DNA of 64,000 nucleotides, taken from positions 10,312-74,311 of the forward strand of contig SFVI01000012.1 of NCBI GenBank assembly GCA_004560305.1, written 5' to 3'. The stretch is from a bacterium (GTDB lineage: Bacteria; Bacillota; Clostridia; Oscillospirales; Oscillospiraceae). This document shows positions 34,871 to 43,565 of this stretch, in pieces. Each line of letters starts with the position of its first letter. The stretch's first letter is position 1. The position numbers and the translations under genes are program-made. The notes below the pieces were generated by a model. It did not search any database. It worked only from the letters and a program-made list of their open reading frames with translations, and was not told the DNA's origin.

Positions 34871-34909
34871 ATGCATTGGCGCGAATTTATATATTCGGTA
34901 CCAATGCAA
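34871..34909 (-). other. Leader hairpin before the BMP lipoprotein gene
   Basis: On the minus strand GCATTGG and CCAATGC (34907-34901 with 34879-34873) pair, with an inner CGAAT/ATTCG stem. It lies between the riboswitch terminator and the ribosome site. It may protect the 5' end of the message. Confidence 0.5.
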
Positions 34910-34914
34910 TATCC

Positions 34915-34946
34915 AAAAAAGGGCCGGGCAGGAAAGCCTCACCCTT
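34915..34946 (-). terminator. Riboswitch-controlled terminator
   Basis: A G+C-rich hairpin is followed on the minus strand by six Ts at 34920-34915. It lies nine bases past the aptamer, the right place for the OFF terminator of a guanine riboswitch. Confidence 0.7.
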
Positions 34947-34955
34947 GGAAAAGCA

Positions 34956-35024
34956 TTCGATAGTCCGGTCATTTACGGCGCCCGGGTAGAAACTTCAAAT
35001 CCATATCATTTGGTATATATCGAA
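34956..35024 (-). promoter_or_regulatory. Purine riboswitch, guanine type
   Basis: Read on the minus strand it has the full purine-aptamer plan. P1 is TTCGATA/TATCGAA (35024-35018 with 34962-34956). P2 is CAAAT/ATTTG with loop GATATGG. J2/3 is AAGTTTCTA, and the P3 loop carries CCGTAAA. The junction after P3 reads GACTAT, so the specificity base (position 74 in the usual numbering) is C, which means guanine or hypoxanthine and not adenine. It would turn the BMP operon off when guanine is high. It is followed by a terminator. Confidence 0.93.
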
Positions 35025-35053
35025 AACTCTCAAATATTCACTTAAGCGTATCT

Positions 35054-35116
35054 AGATTACCAGCAAGGGCGAAAAATGTCAAGTAGCCCTTGTGTACGAT
35101 TTTGACATTTTTCGCC
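35054..35116 (-). promoter_or_regulatory. BMP operon promoter inside a 15-bp inverted repeat
   Basis: The -35 TTGACA (35082-35077) and the -10 TAATCT (35059-35054, with an upstream TG) are 17 bases apart on the minus strand. The -35 lies within one arm of a perfect 15-bp inverted repeat (35068-35082 with 35102-35116, 19 bases between). A second, competing pairing joins CAAGGGC (35064-35070) with GCCCTTG (35086-35092). The repeat also lies 27 bases past the xpt stop, so it could be an operator or a message end. Confidence 0.65.
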
Positions 35117-35142
35117 ATAGCAAATTGTCGAACTTGAACAAA

Positions 35143-35712
35143 TCAACAAAAAGTGAGGCTGTCGTCGCTCATGGCGGCGATGCGGGCCAGGGATTCAATG
35201 CGCAGCCCCTGCTGCCGCAGCAGATCGCCGCCGCCCTGGAACACCTTTTCGATGGCGATGCCGGCGCCTACCACCGTGGCCCCCGCCTGCTCCACCAGGG
35301 CCTTCAGCCCCACCAGGGCCGCGCCGGTAGCCAGAAAATCGTCCACGATCAGCACCCGGTCGCCGGGCTTTATGTACTCCCTGGACACCACCACGGTGTT
35401 GGTGTTGCCGTGGGTAAAGCTCTCCACTTCCACGGAGTAGACGTTGTTGGAGATGTTTTTGGTCTTGCTCTTCTTGGCAAAGACCAGCGGGCAGCCCAGC
35501 ACATAGCCCACCATGGTGGCGATGGCAATACCGGAGGCCTCGATGGTCAGCACCTTGTTGATCTGCTCCCCGGCGTAGAGCCGCTGTAGCTCTTTCGCCA
35601 TCTCATAGAGCAGGGCCGGGTCGATCTGGTGGTTGAGAAAGCCATCCACCTTCAAAATGCCGCCGGGCAGCACCTTGCCGTCAGAAAGGATCCGCTGCTG
35701 TAAAAGTTCCAT
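35143..35712 (-). CDS. xpt: Xanthine phosphoribosyltransferase
   Basis: A 189-residue purine salvage enzyme that makes XMP from xanthine and PRPP. The PRPP motif is VLIVDDFLATGAAL at about residues 125-138. MELLQQRILSDGKVLPGGILKVDGFLNHQIDP and GIAIATMVGYVLGCPLVFAKK are typical of Xpt. ATG 35712 follows AAGGGGAG. It lies just upstream of the riboswitch-controlled nucleoside transporter, which fits a purine salvage cluster, though no riboswitch was seen in front of xpt itself. Confidence 0.95.
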   Translation of the reverse strand: MELLQQRILSDGKVLPGGILKVDGFLNHQIDPALLYEMAKELQRLYAGEQINKVLTIEASGIAIATMVGYVLGCPLVFAKKSKTKNISNNVYSVEVESFTHGNTNTVVVSREYIKPGDRVLIVDDFLATGAALVGLKALVEQAGATVVGAGIAIEKVFQGGGDLLRQQGLRIESLARIAAMSDDSLTFC

Positions 35713-35794
35713 ATCTCTGTCTCCCCTTATGTTTGTCAATGTTGCAATGATTCTAACCCAAAGCGGGCGGCTTGGCAAGAGAGAAAACTGCTTT

Positions 35795-37378
35795 TCAGCC
35801 CTTTTCCGCCAAATCCCGCAGCACCGCCTCGGCGCAGCGCAGACCGTCCACCGCCGCGGAGGTGATGCCTCCGGCGTAGCCCGCTCCCTCGCCGCAGGGA
35901 TAAAGCCCCCGGTAGGAGCCTTGCAAATCGGCGTTTCGCAGGATGCGCACCGGGGAGGAGGAGCGGGTCTCCGGCCCGGTGAGCACGGCTTCTGCGTCGT
36001 CAAAGCCCCGCAGCTTTTTCCCCAGTTCCGGCAGGGCGGCGGAGAGTACGCCGCTGATTTTTTCCGGCAGCACCTGATGCAGATCGCCCCAGCAGACCCC
36101 CGGCGCATAACTGGGCTGTACCCGGCCAGGGCCGGCGCTGGGACGGCCGGCCAGAAAATCCCCCACCAGCTGGGCCGGGGCCTTGTAGCTGCCGGTGACT
36201 TCATAGGCCCGGCGCTCGATGGCCCGCTGCCAGTACATCCCGGCCAGCACGCCCTCACCGGGGAAATCCTCCGTGTGCAGGGTCACCAGCAGGGCGGCGT
36301 TGGCATTGTCTCCGTCCCGGCGGGAATAGCTCATGCCGTTGGTGACCACGCCCCCTTCCTCCGAGGCGGCGGCAAAGACCTGCCCCCCGGGGCACATACA
36401 GAAGGTGTAGGCGCTGCTGCCGTCGGGCAGGTGGACATTGAGACTGTAGTCTGCCGGGGGCAGCGCCCCCCGCGCCCGGCCGTACTGGGCCAGGTCAATA
36501 TCTGTTTGCCGGTGCTCAATGCGCACGCCCATGGAGAAGGGCTTGCGCTCCATATTGACGCCTTGCTCCAGCAGGTGTTCAAAGCTGTCCCGGGCGGAAT
36601 GGCCCAAGGCCAGAATCACATGGCGGCAGCTTTGCAGCCGCTTTTCGCCGGCTTTGGTATACTCCACAGCGGCAACAGCGCCGTTTTCGATGACAAGCCG
36701 CTCAAACCGGGCACCGAAGCGCACCTCGCCCCCCAGGGCGATGACCTCCTGCCGGATGCTGCGCACCACGTCCACCAGCACATCGGTGCCCACATGGGGC
36801 TTGGCGTCATAGGTGACGCTCTCCGGGGCACCGTGCTTGTGAAACTCCTGCAGCACCCAGCCCATGCGCTTGTCATGGGTGCCGGTATTCAGCTTGCCGT
36901 CGGAAAAGGTGCCGGCGCCGCCCTCGCCGAACTGCACGTTATTCTCCGGGTCCAAAGGGCCTCCCTGACGGAAGGCCTCCACCGCAGCAGTCCGTTGCTC
37001 CACAGCCTGCCCCCGCTCCAGCACGATGGGCCTTGCTCCGGCTCGGGCCAGCACCAGGGCGGCGAACATCCCCGCCGGTCCAAAGCCCACCACCACAGGC
37101 CGCTCATGGGATTGAACCTGGGGAATGGCATAAACCGGGGGCTTGTACTCGGCAATGTCCTTCCGGGGCCGGCGAAGATACCGCCCCTCCTCCGCCACAG
37201 CTACCGCCACGGCGCAGACATAATGAATGTCGTTTTTCTTCCGGGCGTCCAGGGAGCGCTTCACCAGTTTAAGCTCCCGGATTTCCCCGGCTTTGCAGCC
37301 CAGGGCCTTGGCGGCTTTCCCTTGCAGGACGGAGAACTCCTCCCCTACCTCCAGGCGTAAAGATCGGATCAGAATCAT
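35795..37378 (-). CDS. FAD-dependent oxidoreductase (COG2509 type)
   Basis: A 527-residue flavoprotein. An N-terminal domain of about 90 residues (MILIRSLRLEVGEEFSVLQGKAAKALG) precedes the FAD Rossmann motif VVVGFGPAGMFAALVLARAGARPIVLERG at about residues 94-122. A second conserved region is GEGGAGTFSDGKLNTGTHD near residue 167, and the C-terminus has GLYPCGEGAGYAGGITSAAVDGL, a second nucleotide-loop signature. Proteins of this family are annotated as NAD(P)/FAD-dependent oxidoreductases with unknown substrates. It starts at 37378 after GGGAGG and overlaps the next upstream gene by four bases. Confidence 0.9.
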   Translation of the reverse strand: MILIRSLRLEVGEEFSVLQGKAAKALGCKAGEIRELKLVKRSLDARKKNDIHYVCAVAVAVAEEGRYLRRPRKDIAEYKPPVYAIPQVQSHERPVVVGFGPAGMFAALVLARAGARPIVLERGQAVEQRTAAVEAFRQGGPLDPENNVQFGEGGAGTFSDGKLNTGTHDKRMGWVLQEFHKHGAPESVTYDAKPHVGTDVLVDVVRSIRQEVIALGGEVRFGARFERLVIENGAVAAVEYTKAGEKRLQSCRHVILALGHSARDSFEHLLEQGVNMERKPFSMGVRIEHRQTDIDLAQYGRARGALPPADYSLNVHLPDGSSAYTFCMCPGGQVFAAASEEGGVVTNGMSYSRRDGDNANAALLVTLHTEDFPGEGVLAGMYWQRAIERRAYEVTGSYKAPAQLVGDFLAGRPSAGPGRVQPSYAPGVCWGDLHQVLPEKISGVLSAALPELGKKLRGFDDAEAVLTGPETRSSSPVRILRNADLQGSYRGLYPCGEGAGYAGGITSAAVDGLRCAEAVLRDLAEKG

Positions 37379-38586
37379 GTTCCCAACCTCCCCGCCAGGC
37401 GGCCGCTGCTCCAGGCCCACTGGAGGTTATAGCCGCCGCAGTCGCCGTCCACATCCAGCAGCTCCCCGCAGACGAAGAGCCCGGGCATGAACCAGCTTTC
37501 CAGAGTCTCCGGGTTGAAGCCGGTGGTTTTGATACCTCCGGCGGTGACCTGGGCATGGTCAAAGCCCTCGGTGCCCAGCAGCTTCAGCCGGAAGTCCATA
37601 GCGGCCTGCACCGCCTGCTCCAGCTGGGCATCACTGAGCTTGCCAAGAGCCAGGTCCTGGGGCAGACCGGCGTACTTCACCTGCATCTTTCCCAGCCGGT
37701 TGTGGAGCATCCCGGTGAAAAGCTGGGCGCTTTCCAGCTGCGGGTAGCTCTCCCGCCGCTGCTTCAAAAGGGCCAGCACCTGGGAGGCGCTGTATTCCCG
37801 GAAAAAGTTCATGCTCAGCGTCAGGCCTTCCCCGGCGGTGGCGGCGGCGCGGGAGACGTCAAAGGCCGCCGGGCCGGACAGGCCGTTGTCCGTAAATTGC
37901 AGCTCACCCTCTCCTGCAGCCAGCGTTTCGCTGCCGGACAGCAGCCGCAAGCGGCCATCCGCCCGGACACCTTTCAAGGCCCGGGGGTACTCCGGCGGGG
38001 TAATCAGCTGCACCAGCGCGGGATGCAAAGCAGTGCGCTTATGGCCCAGGGGCTTTAACAGCTCGTAGCCGTCCATCACGCCCCCCAGCTTGGCCCCGGC
38101 GGCGCCGCCGCAGGCCACGATCAGGTAGTCAGCAGCAAGGCTGCCCTCGTCGGTAACAACCGAGTAGCCCCGGTCTTGGCGGGCGATGGACCGCACCGGG
38201 CAGGCGCAGCGGACCTCCACCCCACGCTTCTCCAAGGCGAAGCGCAGCACGTCCACCACGCTGTTGGCGCTGTTGGACAGAGGGTAGACCCGGCCGCCGT
38301 ATTCCTCCACGGTCATGAGCCCCAGAGCGTGGAAATAGTCCAGCGCGTCCTGGGGACTGAATTTGGCCAGTGCGGGGGCGGCAAAGTCCGCCTGCTCCCC
38401 GTGGTAATGCTCCAGGGTGGCCCCGGTATTGGTCAGATTGCAGCGGCCGTTGCCGGTGGCCAGCAGCTTGCGGCCAATGCGCTGCTGCCGCTCCAGCAGG
38501 AGCACCCGGCGCTTCTCCCCTTCCGCAGCGGTCAGGGCCGCCATGATGCCGGCGGCCCCGCCGCCGATCACAATTACAGTTTCCAT
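37375..38586 (-). CDS. HI0933/YhiN-family flavoprotein
   Basis: A 403-residue FAD protein. The Rossmann loop GGGAAGIMAALTAAE is at residues 8-22, and KLLATGNGRCNLTN near residue 40 is the diagnostic HI0933 block. VTAGGIKTTGFNPETLES and LFVCGELLDVDGDCGGYNLQWAWSSG lie near the C-terminus. The middle part (about residues 190-330) is the inserted domain. Members are called NAD(P)/FAD-dependent oxidoreductases or BaiN-like proteins, and a role in bile-acid or other reductions has been proposed. ATG 38586 follows AAGGA. It is coupled to the other flavoprotein. Confidence 0.92.
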   Translation of the reverse strand: METVIVIGGGAAGIMAALTAAEGEKRRVLLLERQQRIGRKLLATGNGRCNLTNTGATLEHYHGEQADFAAPALAKFSPQDALDYFHALGLMTVEEYGGRVYPLSNSANSVVDVLRFALEKRGVEVRCACPVRSIARQDRGYSVVTDEGSLAADYLIVACGGAAGAKLGGVMDGYELLKPLGHKRTALHPALVQLITPPEYPRALKGVRADGRLRLLSGSETLAAGEGELQFTDNGLSGPAAFDVSRAAATAGEGLTLSMNFFREYSASQVLALLKQRRESYPQLESAQLFTGMLHNRLGKMQVKYAGLPQDLALGKLSDAQLEQAVQAAMDFRLKLLGTEGFDHAQVTAGGIKTTGFNPETLESWFMPGLFVCGELLDVDGDCGGYNLQWAWSSGRLAGRLGT

Positions 38587-38605
38587 ACAAATCGATCCTT
38601 CGTTT

Positions 38606-39604
38606 TCAATTCCGGCGCAGGATGTCATGGGCCACCGGGGTGTAGAACAGCCGGTTCACCGCATCCACATCATGGGTCTGGGCCAGGATCCACATCATCT
38701 TGGCATAGACGGCTTCAGTGGTCATATCAAAGCCCTCCAGCACATAGGGGTTGCTTTTCAGCCGGTGCCCCACGGAGTACACCGACAGGTCGGAGCCCTC
38801 GTTCTGCACCTGGGTGGTCATGACGATGAACTTGCCTGCTGCCGTGTGCCGCTGCACCAGGTCGAACAGCCGGCTGTCCTCATAGGAGGGCAGACCGCCC
38901 ACGCCGAAGCATTCGATGATCAGGACGTCGTTCCGCTCCAGCAGGAAGTCCAGCAGCGCCGGCTCCGCCCCCGGCACCATCTTCACCAGGGCCACCTTTT
39001 CACAGAGACTGTGGGCAAAGAGGGGCCGCTGCCGCCGCTCCGGCGCGATGTAGCGCATCAGCCGGTGATCCTGCAAAATGGCCAGATCCGGGTAGTTGAT
39101 GCTGGAAAAGGCGGCGAAGCTCTTGGAGCAGGTCTTTCTTGCCCGGGTGCCCAAGATGACACGGCCACTGAACACGATATCCACCCCGGCCAGTTCCTCC
39201 GAGCAGGCGCAGACAAAGGCGTCGGTCAGGTTCAGCTTGGAGTCGGTGGAGTCATAATTAATGGGCTTCTGGGCGCCGGTGATCATGATGGGCTTATCCG
39301 CCCCCTGCACCATGTAGCTGAGAGCAGCGGCAGTGTAGGCCATGGTGTCGGTGCCGTGGCTGATGACAAAACCGTCATAACGGTCGTAATTTTCCTCCAG
39401 GGCGGCGGCCATGGCGCACCAGTGGCGGGGAGTGATGTTGGTGCTGTCAATATTGAAAAGGGAGAGACAGTCCACGTTGCACAGCGCTTTGATGGCGGGG
39501 ACGTATTTCAAAAGCTGGGCCGGCCGCAGCTCCGGCGTCAGCCCGTCGGGGGTCATCTCCGAGGCGATGGTGCCGCCGGTACCCAGCATGAGGATGTTTT
39601 TCAC
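38606..39604 (-). CDS. ansA: L-asparaginase, type I
   Basis: A 332-residue asparaginase that hydrolyses asparagine to aspartate and ammonia. The N-terminal nucleophile threonine is in LGTGGTIAS (about residues 7-15), and the second catalytic site is SHGTDTM at about 87-93. TGAQKPINYDSTDSKLNL carries the lysine of the catalytic triad. No signal peptide is present, so it is cytoplasmic. The start is a GTG at 39604 with GGGAGG upstream. It lies 19 bases before the HI0933-type gene on the same strand and is divergent from the CotH operon. Confidence 0.94.
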   Translation of the reverse strand: MKNILMLGTGGTIASEMTPDGLTPELRPAQLLKYVPAIKALCNVDCLSLFNIDSTNITPRHWCAMAAALEENYDRYDGFVISHGTDTMAYTAAALSYMVQGADKPIMITGAQKPINYDSTDSKLNLTDAFVCACSEELAGVDIVFSGRVILGTRARKTCSKSFAAFSSINYPDLAILQDHRLMRYIAPERRQRPLFAHSLCEKVALVKMVPGAEPALLDFLLERNDVLIIECFGVGGLPSYEDSRLFDLVQRHTAAGKFIVMTTQVQNEGSDLSVYSVGHRLKSNPYVLEGFDMTTEAVYAKMMWILAQTHDVDAVNRLFYTPVAHDILRRN

Positions 39605-39678
39605 AGTCTACCTCCCGAAAAATCGTGATACAGAATTATTATATCAGCGCTCCGGGCAATTATCAATAGCCCGCCGCA

Positions 39679-39707
39679 TTGACGAGCGGGGCAAAAAGCG
39701 GTATAAT
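39679..39707 (+). promoter_or_regulatory. CotH-VTC operon promoter, sigma-A type
   Basis: TTGACG (39679-39684) and TATAAT (39702-39707) with a 17-base spacer. Only one base differs from consensus. The leader is about 55 bases. Confidence 0.85.
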
Positions 39708-39764
39708 ATCCTGTATTTTTATGTCTTAGCTTATGCATTTTATGTCCAAGGAAAGCGAGAAAAA

Positions 39765-42191
39765 ATGGGCAAGAAAGCAATAAAATGGATACCTGTCCTG
39801 ATCGCCGCCGCTCTGCTTTGTGTTGGCTGCCAGAAGGCGCCGGAGCCCACCCCTGCGCCCACGCCGGCGGTGACGCCTGCGCCTACCCTCAGCCCGGAGG
39901 AACGGAACCGGGGGCTGGGGCAGGTGGTGATCAGCGAGTTTATGGAGAAGAACCGGGCCGCCCTCCGGGACGAGGACGGGGACTTCTCCGACTGGATCGA
40001 ACTGTACAATCAGAGCGGGGAGACGGTCTCCCTGGCGGGCTGGACCATATCCGACAAGGAGAACAAGGCCGGTTGGGTCCTGCCGGAAACCAGCCTGGAT
40101 CCGGGGCAGCGGCTGCTGCTTTTCGCCTCCGGCAAGGACCGGGAAGGACAACAGCTCCATACCGATTTCGCCCTCGCCGGGGATGAGGGGGTCTACCTGC
40201 GCAATGAACACGGTACGCTCATCTCCTCTGCCCTCTGCGGCGACTGCCAGGCGGATGTGGCCATGGCTTTGCGCGCCGACGGAAGCTTTGCGCAAAGCCT
40301 GTACCCCACGCCGGGCTACGAAAACAGCCGGGCGGGCTATGAGGCTTTCCAGCAGAGCCTGAGCTGCGACAGCCCCCTGATGATCAACGAAGTGGTGGTC
40401 TATAACAGTTCCACCCTGCCCCAAAGGGGCGAGTACTACGATTGGGTGGAGCTGAAAAACGTCTCCGACCAGCCGGTGCTGCTGTCGGACTACTGCCTGT
40501 CTGACGACCGGGATGACCCGGTAAAATTCCGCCTGCCGGAGCTGAGCCTGCAGCCGGGGGAGCTGTGGCTGGTGCTCTGCACCCAGGAGCAGCCCCTACT
40601 GGAGACCACCCTGAGCACCGGCTTCGGTCTGGATGCCGGCAATGAGCAGCTCTATCTCTCCGATACCCAGGGCCGGCTGCTGGACTACGTCTCCCTGCGG
40701 GACATCCCTTATAAGGCCAGCTACGGCCGGCAGGAGGGGGAGAAGGGCTGGTTCTACTTCGCCTCCGCCAGTCCGGGAGAAGAAAACACCGGCGGCGGCC
40801 GCACCGTGGCGGAAAAGCCGGTAAGCCTCACAAAGGACGGGGTATTCGACAATGTGGAGGGCATCACCGTGGAACTCTCCGCTTCCGGCAGCATCCGCTA
40901 TACCCTGGACGGCTCCGCCCCCACGGCGGACAGTGAGGAATATACCGGGCCCATCTATATCGATAAGACCACCGTCATTCGGGCCGTGAACCTGGAGGAG
41001 GGCGCCCTGCCCAGCCGGACGCTGAGTCTCAGCTTTATGATCAACGAAAACCACAGCCTGCCGGTGCTGAGCCTGCTGACGGACAGCCCCCGGGAGTTTG
41101 ACACGATGTACAACGGCCGCCAGAAGGGCGTCGAGCTGCCGGCCAGCCTGTCCCTCTATGACGGCAGGGAGGGCTTCACCATAGGCTGCGGCGTGTCTAT
41201 GAACGGGGAGACCAGTCTGGTGCTGCCCAAGAAGAACATGTCCGTCCGCTTCCGGGACGCCTACGGTCAGGCCACCTTGAACTATGACATCTATGGCGGC
41301 GGCGTCACGGAGTTTACCAATCTGCTGCTCCGCTCCGGCCAGGACTTCCCCCGCGCCATCATCCGCAACGAGCTGTGCCAGGAGCTTTGCGCCCAGGCCA
41401 CCGACAAGGTGGTGAACCAGCGCAGCCAGTACTGCGTGCTGTACATCAACGGCGTGTATTCCGGCATCTACTCCCTAAAAGAAAAGACTAATGAGCAGCT
41501 GTATGCCAGCCTTGCCGGGGTGAGCCGGGACAGCGTCACGGTGATGGAGGCCAACGTGCCCCTGGATTCGGAATTTTATCATGAGGTGGTGGAGTTCTGC
41601 CGCTTCAACGACATGAGCCTGCCGGAGAACTACCAGCACTTCTGCGACATCTTCGATGTGGACAGCCTCATCGACTGGCTGATTCTGGAGGGCTACTGCG
41701 CCAATACGGATGTGACCTCCGGCAATGTGCGCTACTGCCGCTCCACGGAGAACGACGGAAAGTGGCGCATGATGTTCTATGACCTGGACGCCACATTCTC
41801 CGAGCCGGCCAGCGTCTACATGAATCTGATGAGCCAGTACGCCAAGGAGAACCGCCAGGTCTCCACCTTCATTGTGCCGCTGATGGCCAACGAGGAGTTC
41901 AAAGACCGCTTCCTGAGCCGGGCGGCGGAGCTGATGGGCAGCGTGCTGACGGTGGAGAATGTCTTTGCCGAGGCCGACCGGCTCTGCGCCATTGTCCGGC
42001 CGGAGGTGGCCCGGGACTGCGCCCGCTTTCACCGCAGCGCGGCGGAATGGGAAAACGCCGTGGAGGAGATGAAGCAGGTTTTGCTGGACTATGACTGGCA
42101 GAAGCTGAACATCGACAATCTCTGCTCCCTCTTTGACCTGGATCAGGCCCAGCGGGAACAGTATTTCGGAGAAATTGAGAAAGACCAATGA
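39765..42191 (+). CDS. CotH-kinase lipoprotein with two lamin-tail domains
   Basis: An 808-residue lipoprotein with lipobox LCVGC (Cys22) and a proline-threonine linker to about residue 42. Two lamin-tail-like domains follow: about 50-185 (VVISEFMEKNRAALRDEDGDFSDWIELYN) and about 205-340 (LMINEVVVYN..GEYYDWVELKN). A chitobiase-type beta domain covers about 350-425 (IRYTLDGSAPTADSEEYTG). The CotH domain is about 430-800, with PKKNMSVRF (residues 488-496), YINGVYSGIYSLKEK (560-574), YCANTDVTSGNVRY and FYDLDATF (671-678). These fit the atypical kinase of spore-coat CotH, whose acidic D-x-D motif binds metal and ATP. ATG 39765 follows AAGGA. It is first in a coupled four-gene operon. Confidence 0.92.
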   Translation: MGKKAIKWIPVLIAAALLCVGCQKAPEPTPAPTPAVTPAPTLSPEERNRGLGQVVISEFMEKNRAALRDEDGDFSDWIELYNQSGETVSLAGWTISDKENKAGWVLPETSLDPGQRLLLFASGKDREGQQLHTDFALAGDEGVYLRNEHGTLISSALCGDCQADVAMALRADGSFAQSLYPTPGYENSRAGYEAFQQSLSCDSPLMINEVVVYNSSTLPQRGEYYDWVELKNVSDQPVLLSDYCLSDDRDDPVKFRLPELSLQPGELWLVLCTQEQPLLETTLSTGFGLDAGNEQLYLSDTQGRLLDYVSLRDIPYKASYGRQEGEKGWFYFASASPGEENTGGGRTVAEKPVSLTKDGVFDNVEGITVELSASGSIRYTLDGSAPTADSEEYTGPIYIDKTTVIRAVNLEEGALPSRTLSLSFMINENHSLPVLSLLTDSPREFDTMYNGRQKGVELPASLSLYDGREGFTIGCGVSMNGETSLVLPKKNMSVRFRDAYGQATLNYDIYGGGVTEFTNLLLRSGQDFPRAIIRNELCQELCAQATDKVVNQRSQYCVLYINGVYSGIYSLKEKTNEQLYASLAGVSRDSVTVMEANVPLDSEFYHEVVEFCRFNDMSLPENYQHFCDIFDVDSLIDWLILEGYCANTDVTSGNVRYCRSTENDGKWRMMFYDLDATFSEPASVYMNLMSQYAKENRQVSTFIVPLMANEEFKDRFLSRAAELMGSVLTVENVFAEADRLCAIVRPEVARDCARFHRSAAEWENAVEEMKQVLLDYDWQKLNIDNLCSLFDLDQAQREQYFGEIEKDQ

Positions 42192-42910
42192 AAGAAACCA
42201 AATTCACCTTCCAGCGCTATGAGAAAAAATACCTGCTGAGCCGGGAAAAGTACCAGGCCCTGTGGCAGGAGATGGAGCCCCTTGTGGAGCCGGACCGCTT
42301 TTTCCAGAGCACGGTGTGCAGCGTGTATTACGACTGGGAGGATTTCCGCCTGATCCGGCATTCTCTGGACAAGCCGGTGTACAAAGAGAAGCTGCGCCTG
42401 CGCAGCTACAATGTGCCCGGGCCGGAGGACCCGGTCTTTGTGGAGCTGAAGAAAAAATACAAGGGCGTGGTGTACAAGCGCCGGGTGGCCATGGCTGCCG
42501 CCGAGGCGGAGGCCTGGCTGGCCGGGGCGGCCCCCGCCCCGGACCAGGGCCAGATCAGCCGGGAGATTGACTGGTTCCTGAAAACCAACCCGGTCAGCCC
42601 CCGGGTGCTCATCGCCTGTGACCGCCGGGCCTATGTGGCCAGGGAGGATGAGGAGCTGCGCATTACCTTTGACAGCGCCATCCGATGGCGGGACACGGAC
42701 CTGAGCCTTACCGCCGGAGACCAGGGGCAGGAGCTGCTCTCTGACGGCCAGGTGCTGATGGAGATCAAGCTGCCGGAGGCGGCGCCCCTGTGGCTGGCCC
42801 ATATGCTCAGCCGCCTGGAGGTCTTTCCCCGGGGCTTTTCCAAATACGGCCAATGCTATCAGAAGGAACTGGTAGAAAAATATTTTGACGGAGTGATGGT
42901 AATTGCTTAG
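42188..42910 (+). CDS. VTC-domain polyphosphate polymerase
   Basis: A 240-residue protein of the VTC (vacuolar transporter chaperone) catalytic family. The tunnel residues are present: RYEKKYLL (residues 10-17), SVYYD (45-49), KEKLRLRSY (66-74), FVELKKKYKG (84-93), LMEIKLP (190-196) and FSKYGQCY (217-224). In yeast Vtc4 this fold makes polyphosphate from ATP, with basic residues and Glu binding phosphate and metal. No membrane segment or SPX domain is present, so it is a cytosolic catalytic part that probably joins the membrane protein next to it. The ATG overlaps the CotH gene stop by four bases. Confidence 0.92.
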   Translation: MKETKFTFQRYEKKYLLSREKYQALWQEMEPLVEPDRFFQSTVCSVYYDWEDFRLIRHSLDKPVYKEKLRLRSYNVPGPEDPVFVELKKKYKGVVYKRRVAMAAAEAEAWLAGAAPAPDQGQISREIDWFLKTNPVSPRVLIACDRRAYVAREDEELRITFDSAIRWRDTDLSLTAGDQGQELLSDGQVLMEIKLPEAAPLWLAHMLSRLEVFPRGFSKYGQCYQKELVEKYFDGVMVIA

Positions 42911-43565
42911 CAGCGTAATCAACGGGATCGTGACGGTCCCCAGTTTTCTGATCTGTGTCCTGTCGGCCCTGGTGCTGGGCCTGCTGACCGCCCTGGTGTT
43001 CACCGCCCGGAGCTATCACACCGGCTCGCTGACCATATCCCTGGCCCTGCTGCCGCCGGTGGTGACGGTGGTGATCATGCTGGTCAACGGCAATGTGGGC
43101 GCGGGGCTTGCCGTGGCGGGCACCTTCGCCCTGGTGCGCTTCCGCAGCGTGCCGGGTACGGCCAGGGAGATCACCGGGCTGTTTTTGTCCGTGTCCCTGG
43201 GCCTGGCCTGCGGCATGGGCTATGTGGGCCTGGCGGCGCTGTTTTTCGTGATCATGGGGGCCACGGTGCTGATCCTGGGCCGGCTCCGCTTCGGCGAGGG
43301 CAGCCCCGCCTGCCGCCAGCTGAAGATCACCATTCCTGAAAATCTGGACTACGAGGGCCTGTTTGACGATCTGTTCCGGCAGTACACCCTCTCCCATGAG
43401 CTGGTGCGGGTCAGGACCATCAACATGGGCACCCTGTATGAGCTGTGCTATGAGGTGCGCCTGAAGGACGCCGGCATCAGCAAGGCCTTTCTGGATGAGA
43501 TCCGCTGCCGCAACGGAAACCTGACCGTCATCTGCGGCCGGGAAAAGGATAAGGACATGATATGA
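42903..43565 (+). CDS. DUF4956 membrane protein
   Basis: A 220-residue membrane protein of the DUF4956 family. Four hydrophobic segments lie at about residues 10-35, 42-62, 90-108 and 110-128. Between them is the family signature GTFALVRFRSVPGTAREITG (about residues 72-92), with positive charges at the inner membrane face. The C-terminal 90 residues are soluble. It is commonly next to VTC-type polymerases, so it may be the pore or anchor through which polyphosphate is moved or sensed. The start is a TTG at 42903, overlapping the VTC gene, with GGAG upstream. Function is not established. Confidence 0.9.
   Translation: MLSSVINGIVTVPSFLICVLSALVLGLLTALVFTARSYHTGSLTISLALLPPVVTVVIMLVNGNVGAGLAVAGTFALVRFRSVPGTAREITGLFLSVSLGLACGMGYVGLAALFFVIMGATVLILGRLRFGEGSPACRQLKITIPENLDYEGLFDDLFRQYTLSHELVRVRTINMGTLYELCYEVRLKDAGISKAFLDEIRCRNGNLTVICGREKDKDMI

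Noticed and set aside
35068..35116. The inverted repeat as a classical Gram-positive PurBox (CCGAAC type)
   Set aside because: Neither arm contains the CCGAA core, so the name was not used. The repeat is reported as unassigned.
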